Virus record (IMG/VR): IMGVR_UViG_3300038592_000005
Coordinates: 1-46,296 of that record
Direction: 5' to 3' (one strand)
Source of the DNA: a virus
Length of the DNA: 46,296 nt
Below are positions 1-6,349 of the stretch, piece after piece. The position numbers and the translations under genes were made by a program. The number at the start of each line of letters is the position of its first letter. The stretch's first letter is position 1. The notes under the pieces are model-generated. The model ran no database searches and was not told where the DNA came from. It saw only the letters and a list, made by a program, of their open reading frames with translations.

Positions 1-138
1 GCGGCAGGGGGTGCGGGATGGGGTGCGGGATGGACTGCGGAAAGAAGCTGGCAAACCATCCGGCTGTTTCAATACCTGAACGGAGAAGTGGACTTGGCAG
101 CGATGCTGGCGAAGCTGGAGAGCGGGGTGAGGGGATGA
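1..138 (+). CDS. C-terminal part of an Imm5-like / putative immunity protein (5' end outside window start)
   Basis: Frame 1 is open from the first base to a TGA at 136-138 that overlaps the ATG of the next gene. It encodes about 45 residues: an Ala/Gly/Trp repeat (GAGWGAGW), then a Trp/Gln/Arg-rich tail containing RLFQYLNGEV. In the Imm5-like (putative immunity protein) family, as I remember it, an N-terminal helical domain is followed by Ala-rich repeats and a tail of the form WQT..RLF.YL. The gene cut off by the window end (45920..46296) supplies exactly that N-terminal part, so the two are probably one gene across a circular junction. Joined base to base the frames differ; sharing the 2 bases GC at the junction restores the frame. 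Function is inferred only. Confidence 0.6.
   Translation, partial: AAGGAGWGAGWTAERSWQTIRLFQYLNGEVDLAAMLAKLESGVRG
10..33 (+). repeat. 12-bp tandem repeat (two copies)
   Basis: The unit GGTGCGGGATGG occurs twice back to back and encodes Gly-Ala-Gly-Trp twice in frame 1. It lies at the window edge, inside the C-terminal part of the immunity-like gene. Together with the Ala-Tyr-Ser repeat at the other edge it probably explains why assembly stopped here. Confidence 0.85.
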
Positions 139-317
139 GCGACTGTCCGAAACATTTAGGTTGTAACTGTGAAGCGATTGCCAAGCTACGGGAGGAAGTG
201 GTCGCGCAGGCAATCAGGTGGCGCAAGACCAAGGATTACGAAAACGAAGAAGCAGATGCGCTATGTCACGACGTGGATGCGCTGCTCGCGGCGGAGGGGG
301 AGAAGTGCAATGGCTGA
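135..317 (+). CDS. hypothetical protein, 60 aa
   Basis: The ATG at 135 overlaps the stop of the preceding gene (ATGA), giving MSDCPKHLGCNC... The N-terminus is Cys-rich (C4, C9, C11) and the rest is an acidic amphipathic helix. A longer in-frame start at 18 exists but would overlap the upstream gene and has no ribosome site. The next gene begins at 310 inside its 3' end, so it belongs to a tightly packed accessory operon. I do not recognise the family. Confidence 0.6.
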   Translation: MSDCPKHLGCNCEAIAKLREEVVAQAIRWRKTKDYENEEADALCHDVDALLAAEGEKCNG

Positions 318-594
318 CCGCATCTTGACGTTCGAGGAGTTGCTGGAGAAGCTGCGCAAGAGTTATGCGCATTGTTATAATAGTGAAAACGCAGACCATT
401 ATCGCGGATATGATGCTGGTAAATTACGCGCCGCTAACGATCTCCAGCCCCTCTTCGATGCGCTGCGGGGGAAGGTGAAAGAGTGGCACAGTTCTGAATG
501 GGCAAGAGAGGCAATCAAGGATTCCCGTCCCGCCGAAGACATTTGTGCCGACGAGCTGAATGCGCTGCTGCTGAAAAGGAAGGAGGGGGCGTGA
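310..594 (+). CDS. hypothetical protein, 94 aa
   Basis: The ATG at 310 overlaps the end of the previous gene by 8 bases. The product is predicted to be soluble and mostly helical (starting MADRILTFEELLEKLRKSY), with a lysine- and glutamate-rich C-terminus. The in-frame start at 169 would run over the whole preceding gene and is not used. The 4-base overlap with the next gene at 591 implies translational coupling. No motif ties it to a known function. Confidence 0.6.
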   Translation: MADRILTFEELLEKLRKSYAHCYNSENADHYRGYDAGKLRAANDLQPLFDALRGKVKEWHSSEWAREAIKDSRPAEDICADELNALLLKRKEGA

Positions 595-698
595 AAGAAT
601 TATTCATAATCCTTTTCACCTTCTGGACGTGCGGTTCCATAGCTGGAATTTATGCGGCCTGGAAGATTATGACAAGGGGGCGTGATGCCGAAGGATGA
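591..698 (+). CDS. small single-pass membrane protein, 35 aa
   Basis: A GTG at 591 follows AGGAGGGGGC and overlaps the upstream stop (GTGA). The short product has one hydrophobic segment, about residues 4-25 (LFIILFTFWTCGSIAGIYAA), followed by a basic tail KIMTRGRDAEG. This matches the many tiny membrane proteins of phage accessory regions, but no partner or function can be assigned. The 3' end overlaps the start of the next gene by 14-17 bases. Confidence 0.5.
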   Translation: MKELFIILFTFWTCGSIAGIYAAWKIMTRGRDAEG

Positions 699-897
699 GT
701 TGGAGCGCATTTTGGAGAGCGTGGCGCGAGAACTTCTAAGAATGGATACCGGGGTTGATGAAGTGCTCAAGCGCCGCCTACTGCCGCTGCTGCGGGCGGG
801 GGAGGATGCTGCTGTTGGCACGTCAGACTGGCCTGCTTATTGGGACGCCCTCAAGGCGGCGGGGAAGGATGTGATGCCAGATGACGATTTTCTATGA
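685..897 (+). CDS. hypothetical protein, 70 aa
   Basis: The ATG at 685 (or the adjacent GTG at 682) starts a helical acidic protein beginning MPKDELERILESVARELL and ending in an acidic MPDDDFL tail. The 3' end overlaps the next gene start (881) by 17 bases. No recognisable domain. The Trp-containing stretch SDWPAYWDALKAAGK suggests a folded C-terminal helix rather than a linker. Confidence 0.55.
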   Translation: MPKDELERILESVARELLRMDTGVDEVLKRRLLPLLRAGEDAAVGTSDWPAYWDALKAAGKDVMPDDDFL

Positions 898-1636
898 TTG
901 GTCAGGAGGGATGGAAAGTTCCGCCATGTTGGCGCTAGAAATCGAGCGCATCCGTGAAACTGGAGCGATAGTCCGCTGGGCTGATACGGGAAAGCACTTT
1001 CCCGAGATGTACGAATCAAAGCGCCAGATTGAAAGTATCCTCGACATCAAAATTCTAACAGTACCGCGCCGAATCACTTTCGATGAGTTTCTGTTTGAAC
1101 GTAGTGGCATGATTCGCAAGGGAACTACAGATTGTTCGCGGCGCATGAAACGCGGGAACTTAGCTCGCCACATGAAGGCTTTCCCAAAGCCCTGGGAGGT
1201 CAATCTGGGATTTAACGCAAAAGAGGGACAGCGGGCGGAGGATTTTCAGCTACGAAACGAGCGTGACTACTTGCATTGGGAGTTCCCCCTAATACGGCGC
1301 GGAATTCACAGGGCATATACTTGGCATGTTTGTTGCGAAGCAGGATTCACCGTCCTAGTTGAGATGTATCAGAAAATGCTTGGGCGAATGGATTGTTTCT
1401 TTTGCGGCAACCAAACTGAAGCCCAAGCACTGAAGGTAATTGAACATTACCCCAACCTGGCGGAAGAGTGGGCGCAAGCCGAAGAACGCAAGGGACATTC
1501 ATTTATGCGCACTCCGCTAAAGATTTTGCAGGGGAGACGAGCTGCTGAAGTATGCGAAGTGGGCACTGGATGCGGGTGCTTTGGTGGGGATGAAGATTTC
1601 GTAGCTGAGGAATTAGAAGAAGCAATCGGGTTATAG
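881..1636 (+). CDS. PAPS reductase / adenine nucleotide alpha-hydrolase family protein, 251 aa
   Basis: The N-terminus FYDWSGGMESSAML carries the PP-loop (SGGxxS, residues 8-13) that binds the ATP-pyrophosphate group. ADTGKHFPEMY at about 35-44 fits the second nucleotide motif. C-terminal cysteines (DCFFCGNQ; GCGCFGG) could hold a metal or Fe-S cluster or act in catalysis. In phages, members of this superfamily are found in DNA-modification (DndC-like, 7-deazaguanine) and sulfur-transfer contexts. Here no partner gene (DndB/D/E, QueD, QueE) is visible, so the substrate is unknown. PP-loop ATPase is secure; sulfotransfer or sulfate reduction is only a family-level inference. Confidence 0.85.
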   Translation: MTIFYDWSGGMESSAMLALEIERIRETGAIVRWADTGKHFPEMYESKRQIESILDIKILTVPRRITFDEFLFERSGMIRKGTTDCSRRMKRGNLARHMKAFPKPWEVNLGFNAKEGQRAEDFQLRNERDYLHWEFPLIRRGIHRAYTWHVCCEAGFTVLVEMYQKMLGRMDCFFCGNQTEAQALKVIEHYPNLAEEWAQAEERKGHSFMRTPLKILQGRRAAEVCEVGTGCGCFGGDEDFVAEELEEAIGL

Positions 1637-1679
1637 CCTGCCAAGCGGGGAGTAGGAACGAACGGGCGGAGGAGGGAAG

Positions 1680-1877
1680 ATGCTCTTGCGAATGAGTGAT
1701 TGGGACAATATCCGTGAAAACTTCACCGATATGGAAAAGAAAATGCTCAATGAGGCTATCACAGGCGAGACAATATGCCCGCGTGGTTGCGTTGTGGACG
1801 AGGAAAAGGCGGGCAGTGTTGGAATAAAAGTCAGGAATCTTTTGCGGGCGAGCGGGCGGAGGGAAGGTGAGGGATGA
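1680..1877 (+). CDS. hypothetical protein, 65 aa
   Basis: The ATG at 1680 is 5-10 bases after GGAGGGAAG, a good ribosome site; a second in-frame ATG at 1692 (MSDWDN) is possible. The short soluble protein holds one Cys pair (ICPRGC) and ends in a basic tail. It overlaps the next gene by 4 bases. No family recognised. Confidence 0.5.
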   Translation: MLLRMSDWDNIRENFTDMEKKMLNEAITGETICPRGCVVDEEKAGSVGIKVRNLLRASGRREGEG

Positions 1878-2248
1878 CGAAACTTAAGGCGCGGTACATC
1901 GCGGCGCTGAAGGGGCTGCTGGATAAACCCGCGTTAAATGGCGCAGAGTTACGGGAACTTAGGTGTTTGGCCGTCACCGCGCTGCCCGCGCTGCTGACCG
2001 AGCGGGAGCAATTAGAAAGTGAACGTGACTCGCTAAAAGAGCAGTGGACCGCCCTGCAAGACAGAATCCATGCTGACTTTGTACGGCGTACTGAATTGGA
2101 GGCCGAGCGGGAAGAGATCGCGGCGGTGGTGGAGAGGATACCCCATGCGCGGTTATGCGATGGAAACTGTATTCGCTGCCAGTTCGACGCCCTTCTCTCC
2201 CGCATTCAGCAAAGCGAGCCGGGAGCAGCCGAAAGGAGCAAGTCATGA
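1874..2248 (+). CDS. hypothetical coiled-coil protein, 124 aa
   Basis: ATG overlaps the upstream stop (ATGA). Residues about 35-85 form a long charged heptad-like helix (repeated EREQLESERDSLKEQ, LEAEREEI), so a coiled-coil dimer is likely. The region LCDGNCIRCQF contains a CxxxCxxC arrangement that might bind metal. Coupled to both neighbours by 4-base overlaps. Function unknown. Confidence 0.6.
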   Translation: MTKLKARYIAALKGLLDKPALNGAELRELRCLAVTALPALLTEREQLESERDSLKEQWTALQDRIHADFVRRTELEAEREEIAAVVERIPHARLCDGNCIRCQFDALLSRIQQSEPGAAERSKS

Positions 2249-2883
2249 GTGCCAAGACACGCGAGCAGCGGTTGGAAGAGGCGTTGCGAAAGGAAACTGC
2301 GTGGTGGAACAGATTGCTGACACCGGAAGAGTTTCGCAGGCATCGTGAGGAGATAGACCGACATTACACGGCCATGGAAGCCTTCCTCGCCGCGCCCGCC
2401 GATGCGCCTTGTGAAAGTCCGATTCCTGAAACACCCATTGAGAGATATTTTCGGGAGAGAGGCGAAGCGCAGCCGCCGAGCGAGCCGCCCGCACTGGAGA
2501 AGCCGATGAGCAACGAGGAGCGGGGAATGAACGAATTCGAGAAGTGGTTTCAAGAACGCGGCCAACCTGAGCAAGAATACGTGAAAAAAATCATGGGCTT
2601 AGCGTATCGTGCGGGGGAGCAGGAATCCGCCAAGCGCCAAGAGGAGTTCGTAGCGATGCATATAAAGGGCGGTGCACTAGATGGGTGCATATGTGAACCC
2701 TGTATTTCTTCCCGTGGGATAGCCGGGGAGGCCGTCAAGAAGGCGCTGGAGGCGGCAGCGCAAATTTGTGATCGAGGTGCAGTACGGGAAGAAGGACTTT
2801 CCGAGCATGAAATTCTAGCTCGCATGATCCGCGCCCGCTCACCGGAGGCGATCTTGGGGGAAGGGAAGAAGCATAGTGGCTGA
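2245..2883 (+). CDS. hypothetical protein, 212 aa
   Basis: The ATG at 2245 follows GAAAGGAGCAAGTC and overlaps the preceding stop. The N-terminal half is helical and charged, the middle is Pro/Glu-rich (ETPIERYFRERGEAQPPSEPP), and a short GCICEPC motif lies near residue 150. The C-terminus is helical. The Pro-rich linker suggests two separate domains. It overlaps the GTG of the next gene by 8 bases. No function can be assigned. Confidence 0.6.
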   Translation: MSAKTREQRLEEALRKETAWWNRLLTPEEFRRHREEIDRHYTAMEAFLAAPADAPCESPIPETPIERYFRERGEAQPPSEPPALEKPMSNEERGMNEFEKWFQERGQPEQEYVKKIMGLAYRAGEQESAKRQEEFVAMHIKGGALDGCICEPCISSRGIAGEAVKKALEAAAQICDRGAVREEGLSEHEILARMIRARSPEAILGEGKKHSG

Positions 2884-3211
2884 TAACACTATCGATCCCA
2901 AGTTCTTTGATCAAGTCGCTCAGATCGCTCACTTCAGCTTCTGGGACAACCTCTCGACGAAGGCATGGCTGATCGGCCTGCTGCTCGGCCATCCGTTCAT
3001 GGCTCTCGTTGCCGTCGGCCTCTGCGACCTGTGGTATGCCTCTTGGCATGAGTTCTACTGGGATCCTCGCCATGAGAATTCCGCAACGCGGGGGAGTGAC
3101 ATCCGCGACTGGAAGTTTCTCATGGGTGGATGGGCATCATGCTGCGCGTTCACATTCATTCTGTGGGCCATCGGTAAGATCACAGGCCGGCAGATCGTGT
3201 ACGGTTTCTGA
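2876..3211 (+). CDS. membrane protein with two predicted helices, 111 aa
   Basis: A GTG at 2876 follows GGGGGAAGGGAAGAAGCATA and starts an open frame with two hydrophobic segments, about residues 29-52 (AWLIGLLLGHPFMALVAVGL) and 83-105 (GGWASCCAFTFILWAIGKI). They are separated by a polar, aromatic loop with WHEFYWDPRHE. Sitting last before the promoter at 3220 and just upstream of the lysis-related genes, it could be an inner-membrane accessory (holin-like or exclusion protein), but there is no motif proof. Confidence 0.55.
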   Translation: MADNTIDPKFFDQVAQIAHFSFWDNLSTKAWLIGLLLGHPFMALVAVGLCDLWYASWHEFYWDPRHENSATRGSDIRDWKFLMGGWASCCAFTFILWAIGKITGRQIVYGF

Positions 3212-3219
3212 AAAATCAC

Positions 3220-3248
3220 TTGCCAACGCCGTTCTGTGTTGCTACGCT
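3220..3248 (+). promoter_or_regulatory. sigma70-type promoter with AACGCCGTT operator-like dyad
   Basis: TTGCCA (3220-3225), a 17-base spacer and TACGCT (3243-3248) lie 24 bases upstream of the lipoprotein ATG at 3272. The spacer begins with the dyad AACGCCGTT, which also occurs at 37607, 43660 and 45889. A promoter controlled by a protein that binds the dyad is an inference from this recurrence. Confidence 0.55.
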
Positions 3249-3271
3249 CACCCTCGAAAGGTAGGTCATTC

Positions 3272-3865
3272 ATGAAACGATCCATTCGCACCGCTTCCAA
3301 AGGACTTTTGGCCGTCGTGCTCTCGCTCGCTCTCATCAGCACCGGCTGTTCGGCTGCCTGGCTCAATACGGCCATCGCCGACGTTCCCGTTATTTTGCAG
3401 ATCGTCACCAGCATCATCTCGATCGTCGGCATTGCCCAAGGCAACGGCGGGATTTCACCGGCCATGGCCGCCACACTGCAATCCGGTGCCAAGCAAGCGA
3501 CAACGGATCTGCAGCTTGTCCAGAAGCTCGTTACCGACTATCAGACCGCTTCCGCCGCGAATAAGCCTACAGTCTTGGGCCAGATTGATTCCGCGCTATC
3601 GGCCGCCACGCAGGACTTGGGAGCCATCCTGACCGCCGCGCATATCGAGAATCAAGCCACGCAGGCGGCAATCACCGCCGCTGTGGGCCTCGCGTTGACG
3701 ACCGTGCTGGCCATTCAGAGCCTCATTCCGGCGCCGCAGGGCGCTACCGCCGCGCGCGGACGCATGAGTGCATCTCCGGTGAAGCCGCTTACTCCAGCGC
3801 AGTTGAAGACCAACTTCAACGCCATCGTTCGAGCGAACGGTTACGGCCAAGTCGCCATCCAATAG
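3272..3865 (+). CDS. putative phage lipoprotein, 197 aa
   Basis: MKRSIRTASKGLLAVVLSLA is a basic-then-hydrophobic signal peptide ending in a lipobox-like LISTGC, so the Cys at about residue 26 would be lipidated after signal peptidase II cleavage. The remainder is Ala/Thr-rich with amphipathic and weakly hydrophobic helices. The start at 3272 is chosen because the signal peptide begins there; the open frame extends upstream to 3236 through the promoter. It is the first gene of the lysis-related group. A spanin-like or superinfection-exclusion role is possible but unproven. Confidence 0.65.
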   Translation: MKRSIRTASKGLLAVVLSLALISTGCSAAWLNTAIADVPVILQIVTSIISIVGIAQGNGGISPAMAATLQSGAKQATTDLQLVQKLVTDYQTASAANKPTVLGQIDSALSAATQDLGAILTAAHIENQATQAAITAAVGLALTTVLAIQSLIPAPQGATAARGRMSASPVKPLTPAQLKTNFNAIVRANGYGQVAIQ

Positions 3866-3874
3866 GAGAGTTCC

Positions 3875-4675
3875 ATGCCTCTCGAACTAAGCCGCGGGGG
3901 GCGCCGCTATGGCGCCTTTCGTGATACCCCCGACCACCGCGACTTGGGAATGACCTCTGCGCCGTTGGCGAGAGCCGAGGTACTACCTCCCAGCGTAGAT
4001 CTTGAAAACCTCTGCGGTCCGATCCGCGATCAGGGAGCAGAAGGCTCTTGCACCGCCCATGCCGGCGTCGGAATGCGGGAGTTCCTCTATCGCTACTACG
4101 CTCCATACGAAAAGACTCCCGCTGAATCTCCTATCTTCTCTCCAGCCTTTCTCTATTACCAAGAACGCCTCCTTGACGGCACCCTCGACCAGGGAGATTG
4201 CGGCTCTTATGGCCGCACCTGTTGCCGCGCGCTGAATCAGTTCGGTGTCTGTCTGGAATCGGGGGAGCCCTACGTTCCCGGCCAGTTCAACATCGCTCCC
4301 ACTGCCGAACAGTTGGCTGGGGCACTGCAATTTAAGGCCGGAGCGTACCACCGCATCGCTAACGTGCAGGACATGAAATCGTGCCTCGCGAGCGGCTATG
4401 TTTTCGCCATCGGCTTTACGGTCTTCTGGTCCTTCGAGAACAAAATCGGATGGGACGGTTTGTGGGAGCCCGACGCCTCAAGAGAAGATGTGTTGGGCGG
4501 CCATGAAGTGTTGGTCATCGGCTACGATGACTCAAAGCAGGCATTCAAGGTGCGCAATTCATGGGGTCCGTCTTGGGGCGCCAGCGGCAACTTCTGGTTC
4601 AGGTTTTCAGACGCAGCCGATACTCGGATTTTGATGGATGCGTGGATTCAGCACTTATCAGGACCCTGGAAATGA
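3875..4675 (+). CDS. C1A papain-like cysteine peptidase, 266 aa
   Basis: All four papain-family positions are visible: oxyanion Gln53 and nucleophile Cys59 in IRDQGAEGSCTAHAG, His210 in GGHEVLVIGYDD, and Asn228 in KVRNSWGPSWG. There is no signal peptide and no propeptide of usual length, so this is the mature-type domain. Ribosome site AGGAG lies 6 bases upstream. It sits between a lipoprotein and a SleB-type hydrolase, interrupted by an endonuclease gene, which suggests release from the cell or cleavage of host or virion protein. Papain-like peptidases are known in some phages, but their targets are mostly unknown. Confidence 0.9.
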   Translation: MPLELSRGGRRYGAFRDTPDHRDLGMTSAPLARAEVLPPSVDLENLCGPIRDQGAEGSCTAHAGVGMREFLYRYYAPYEKTPAESPIFSPAFLYYQERLLDGTLDQGDCGSYGRTCCRALNQFGVCLESGEPYVPGQFNIAPTAEQLAGALQFKAGAYHRIANVQDMKSCLASGYVFAIGFTVFWSFENKIGWDGLWEPDASREDVLGGHEVLVIGYDDSKQAFKVRNSWGPSWGASGNFWFRFSDAADTRILMDAWIQHLSGPWK

Positions 4676-5313
4676 CGAAAAAAAGATGTGCGTGTGGTTG
4701 TGGGGAACTACCCGCCATGCAGTTACACAACGGGAAACTGTGGGGATATTGTAAATACGCCAGAGGTCACAAACCAAAAACAACCCCAGCTTCTCTTTTG
4801 GCTTTGAACAGAGGTCGGATTACTTGTTGGTCGAATCCAGAACACCGCGCAAAGATGTCCCGCATATGTTCGGAAACGATGAAGAGAACGAATGCACGCC
4901 GGGCCGCTGGAGAGTTTCCTGAGTGGGATCGCAAGCAGAGCGAGAGGATGAAAATAAGAACATCGCAAATGTGGCGTGATGGCACCATGGCTCGCGCGCA
5001 CCACCAACGATTCGGAATTTTCCGTTCTCGTCTTGAAGTTAGATTTTCATTTCTTCTAGACTTGTTAAAAATTAGATGGAAATACGAACCGAAAACATTC
5101 GATGTAAACTTGGACGGAAAGACCGTAACTTACACGCCAGACTTCCACCTAGTAGACAAAGACCATTGGATTGAAGTAAAAGGATTCTGGAGAGACGAAG
5201 AATCAAAGCGCAAGGTGCAGAATTTCATGGAACAGTATCCCGAATTGAAGTTTTCTGTTGTTCATGGAAATAGGAACGGTCCATTCGATACGATTTTAGG
5301 CCCTGCCTGGTGA
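4672..5313 (+). CDS. putative homing endonuclease: Cys-rich motif, NUMOD3-like helices, PD-(D/E)XK nuclease, 213 aa
   Basis: The ATG overlaps the peptidase stop (ATGA). The N-terminus RCACGCGELP is a Cys knuckle common in phage homing proteins. Residues about 50-115 contain repeats like NPEHRAKMSRICSETMKR and DRKQSERMKIRTSQMW, resembling NUMOD3 DNA-binding motifs. The C-terminal half has TPDF followed by DHWIEVKGFW, the PD-(D/E)XK active-site pattern (D, then E-x-K). The gene is visibly richer in A and T than both flanks, consistent with separate acquisition. It sits neatly between two lysis genes. The last residues (GPAW) faintly resemble the peptidase end (GPWK), possibly a remnant of insertion. 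Nuclease activity is inferred. Confidence 0.75.
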   Translation: MTKKRCACGCGELPAMQLHNGKLWGYCKYARGHKPKTTPASLLALNRGRITCWSNPEHRAKMSRICSETMKRTNARRAAGEFPEWDRKQSERMKIRTSQMWRDGTMARAHHQRFGIFRSRLEVRFSFLLDLLKIRWKYEPKTFDVNLDGKTVTYTPDFHLVDKDHWIEVKGFWRDEESKRKVQNFMEQYPELKFSVVHGNRNGPFDTILGPAW

Positions 5314-5317
5314 ATCC

Positions 5318-5776
5318 GTGGACGCGAAACCTTACGCTGAATTGAGCGATTTGGAACTTCTCGAACTAGCCGCATGGAGAGAAGCCCGCGGGGAATCCTT
5401 CGAAGGCAAGAGAGCGGTCGTCTGGAGTATTCAGAATCGCGTGCATCAGCCGAAGTGGTGGGGCAAAGACTGGCGGGGTGTGATTCTAAAGCCGTGGCAG
5501 TATTCCAGCTTCAACGTCAACGATCCCAATGTTGGGAAATGGCCTGCCGAGGATGATCCCTCTTTCATAGATTGCTGCAAAGCCGCAGAGCCGATCTATT
5601 CAGGACAGGACACGCAAGACCCTACCGATGGCGCTACGCACTACTATGACACCAGCATCAATTTTCCGAAGGCGTGGGGTTCCCAGAGCGGGTGGGTGAA
5701 TACCTTGAACATTGGCCGGCTGAAGTTCTGGAAAGAAGCGCCGCCGGCCATCTTCCTCGACGCGCAGGACAACTAA
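5318..5776 (+). CDS. SleB/CwlJ-type cell wall hydrolase (endolysin candidate), 152 aa
   Basis: LELAAWREARGESFEGKRAV, then VWSIQNRV, and later TDGATHYYD followed by PKAW match the Hydrolase_2 (SleB/CwlJ) fold, in which the glutamate of AREARGE is the catalytic acid of a lytic transglycosylase- or muramidase-like reaction on peptidoglycan. Start is GTG at 5318, 4 bases after the endonuclease stop. The length of about 150 residues is that of a bare catalytic domain with no binding domain or signal peptide, so export would need a holin. The gene converges on the minus-strand gene ending at 5773, with a 4-base tail overlap. Confidence 0.85.
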   Translation: MDAKPYAELSDLELLELAAWREARGESFEGKRAVVWSIQNRVHQPKWWGKDWRGVILKPWQYSSFNVNDPNVGKWPAEDDPSFIDCCKAAEPIYSGQDTQDPTDGATHYYDTSINFPKAWGSQSGWVNTLNIGRLKFWKEAPPAIFLDAQDN

Positions 5777-5991
5777 TCTTTGTTGACGGCTGCAATACTC
5801 CGCGGTTCCATGCCTCGCGGATAAAGAATGTCGTTATTGTTTCCGATGTGCTTGTGGGGAGGAAATTCATCCATCATCCATTCGATTTTGGTGACGAACT
5901 TGACGAGCTTTCCGTAGATGAGCAGCAGGCCAAAAGCGAAAGACATCAGTTTTAGGATGTCTCCGAACGTCACCGTCCAATCGAAGTGCAT
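5773..5991 (-). CDS. single-pass membrane protein, holin/lysis accessory candidate, 72 aa
   Basis: The ATG at 5991 lies 9 bases after AAGGAG, so it is preferred over a GTG at 6009 in the same frame. One hydrophobic segment (ILKLMSFAFGLLLIYGKLVKFV, about residues 12-33) is followed by a charged C-terminal domain with DEFPPHKH. Last gene of the late operon, just after the three-helix protein at 6025. The size and topology fit a holin or antiholin, but such proteins have no diagnostic motif. Confidence 0.6.
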   Translation of the reverse strand: MHFDWTVTFGDILKLMSFAFGLLLIYGKLVKFVTKIEWMMDEFPPHKHIGNNNDILYPRGMEPRSIAAVNKD

Positions 5992-6024
5992 GACTTCACT
6001 CTCCTTCACTAAGGAATGGCTTGC

Positions 6025-6339
6025 TCATCCTTTCGGTGCGTCCGAGCGAAACACTCCCTTATAGAGAACTTCCTGGAAGGCGTAACTCTGCAGCCAGTGC
6101 CAGAGTCCATGCCCGATCGCAGCGACAGTGATGCCGGTAATCATGAGCGTTCCCGTCGCGGCATCGTAATTGTAGTGAATGCCGATGGCCGTGAGTGCCG
6201 CGGCCAAAACCGCAAAGGCATGCTTGGCTTTCTCGCCCTCGGCGGTCAGCCACGGGAACCATGACGCTTTCTTGAGCCATTGCAGCACGACGACCACGAC
6301 TGCGGACAACGTGACCTGTGAAATCACCAAATCTTGCAT
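6025..6339 (-). CDS. three-helix membrane protein, probable class I holin, 104 aa
   Basis: The ATG at 6339 is preceded by AAAGGAGATGCT, so the upstream in-frame start at 6417 is rejected. Hydrophobic stretches at about residues 5-24 (VISQVTLSAVVVVVLQWL), 43-60 (AFAVLAAALTAIGIHY) and 68-88 (LMITGITVAAIGHGLWHW) give three membrane segments, the class I holin layout, ending in a short charged tail (SDAPKG). It would make the pores through which the peptidoglycan hydrolase at 5318 passes. Late in the structural operon. Holin is inferred from topology and context. Confidence 0.7.
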   Translation of the reverse strand: MQDLVISQVTLSAVVVVVLQWLKKASWFPWLTAEGEKAKHAFAVLAAALTAIGIHYNYDAATGTLMITGITVAAIGHGLWHWLQSYAFQEVLYKGVFRSDAPKG

Positions 6340-6349
6340 AGCATCTCCT

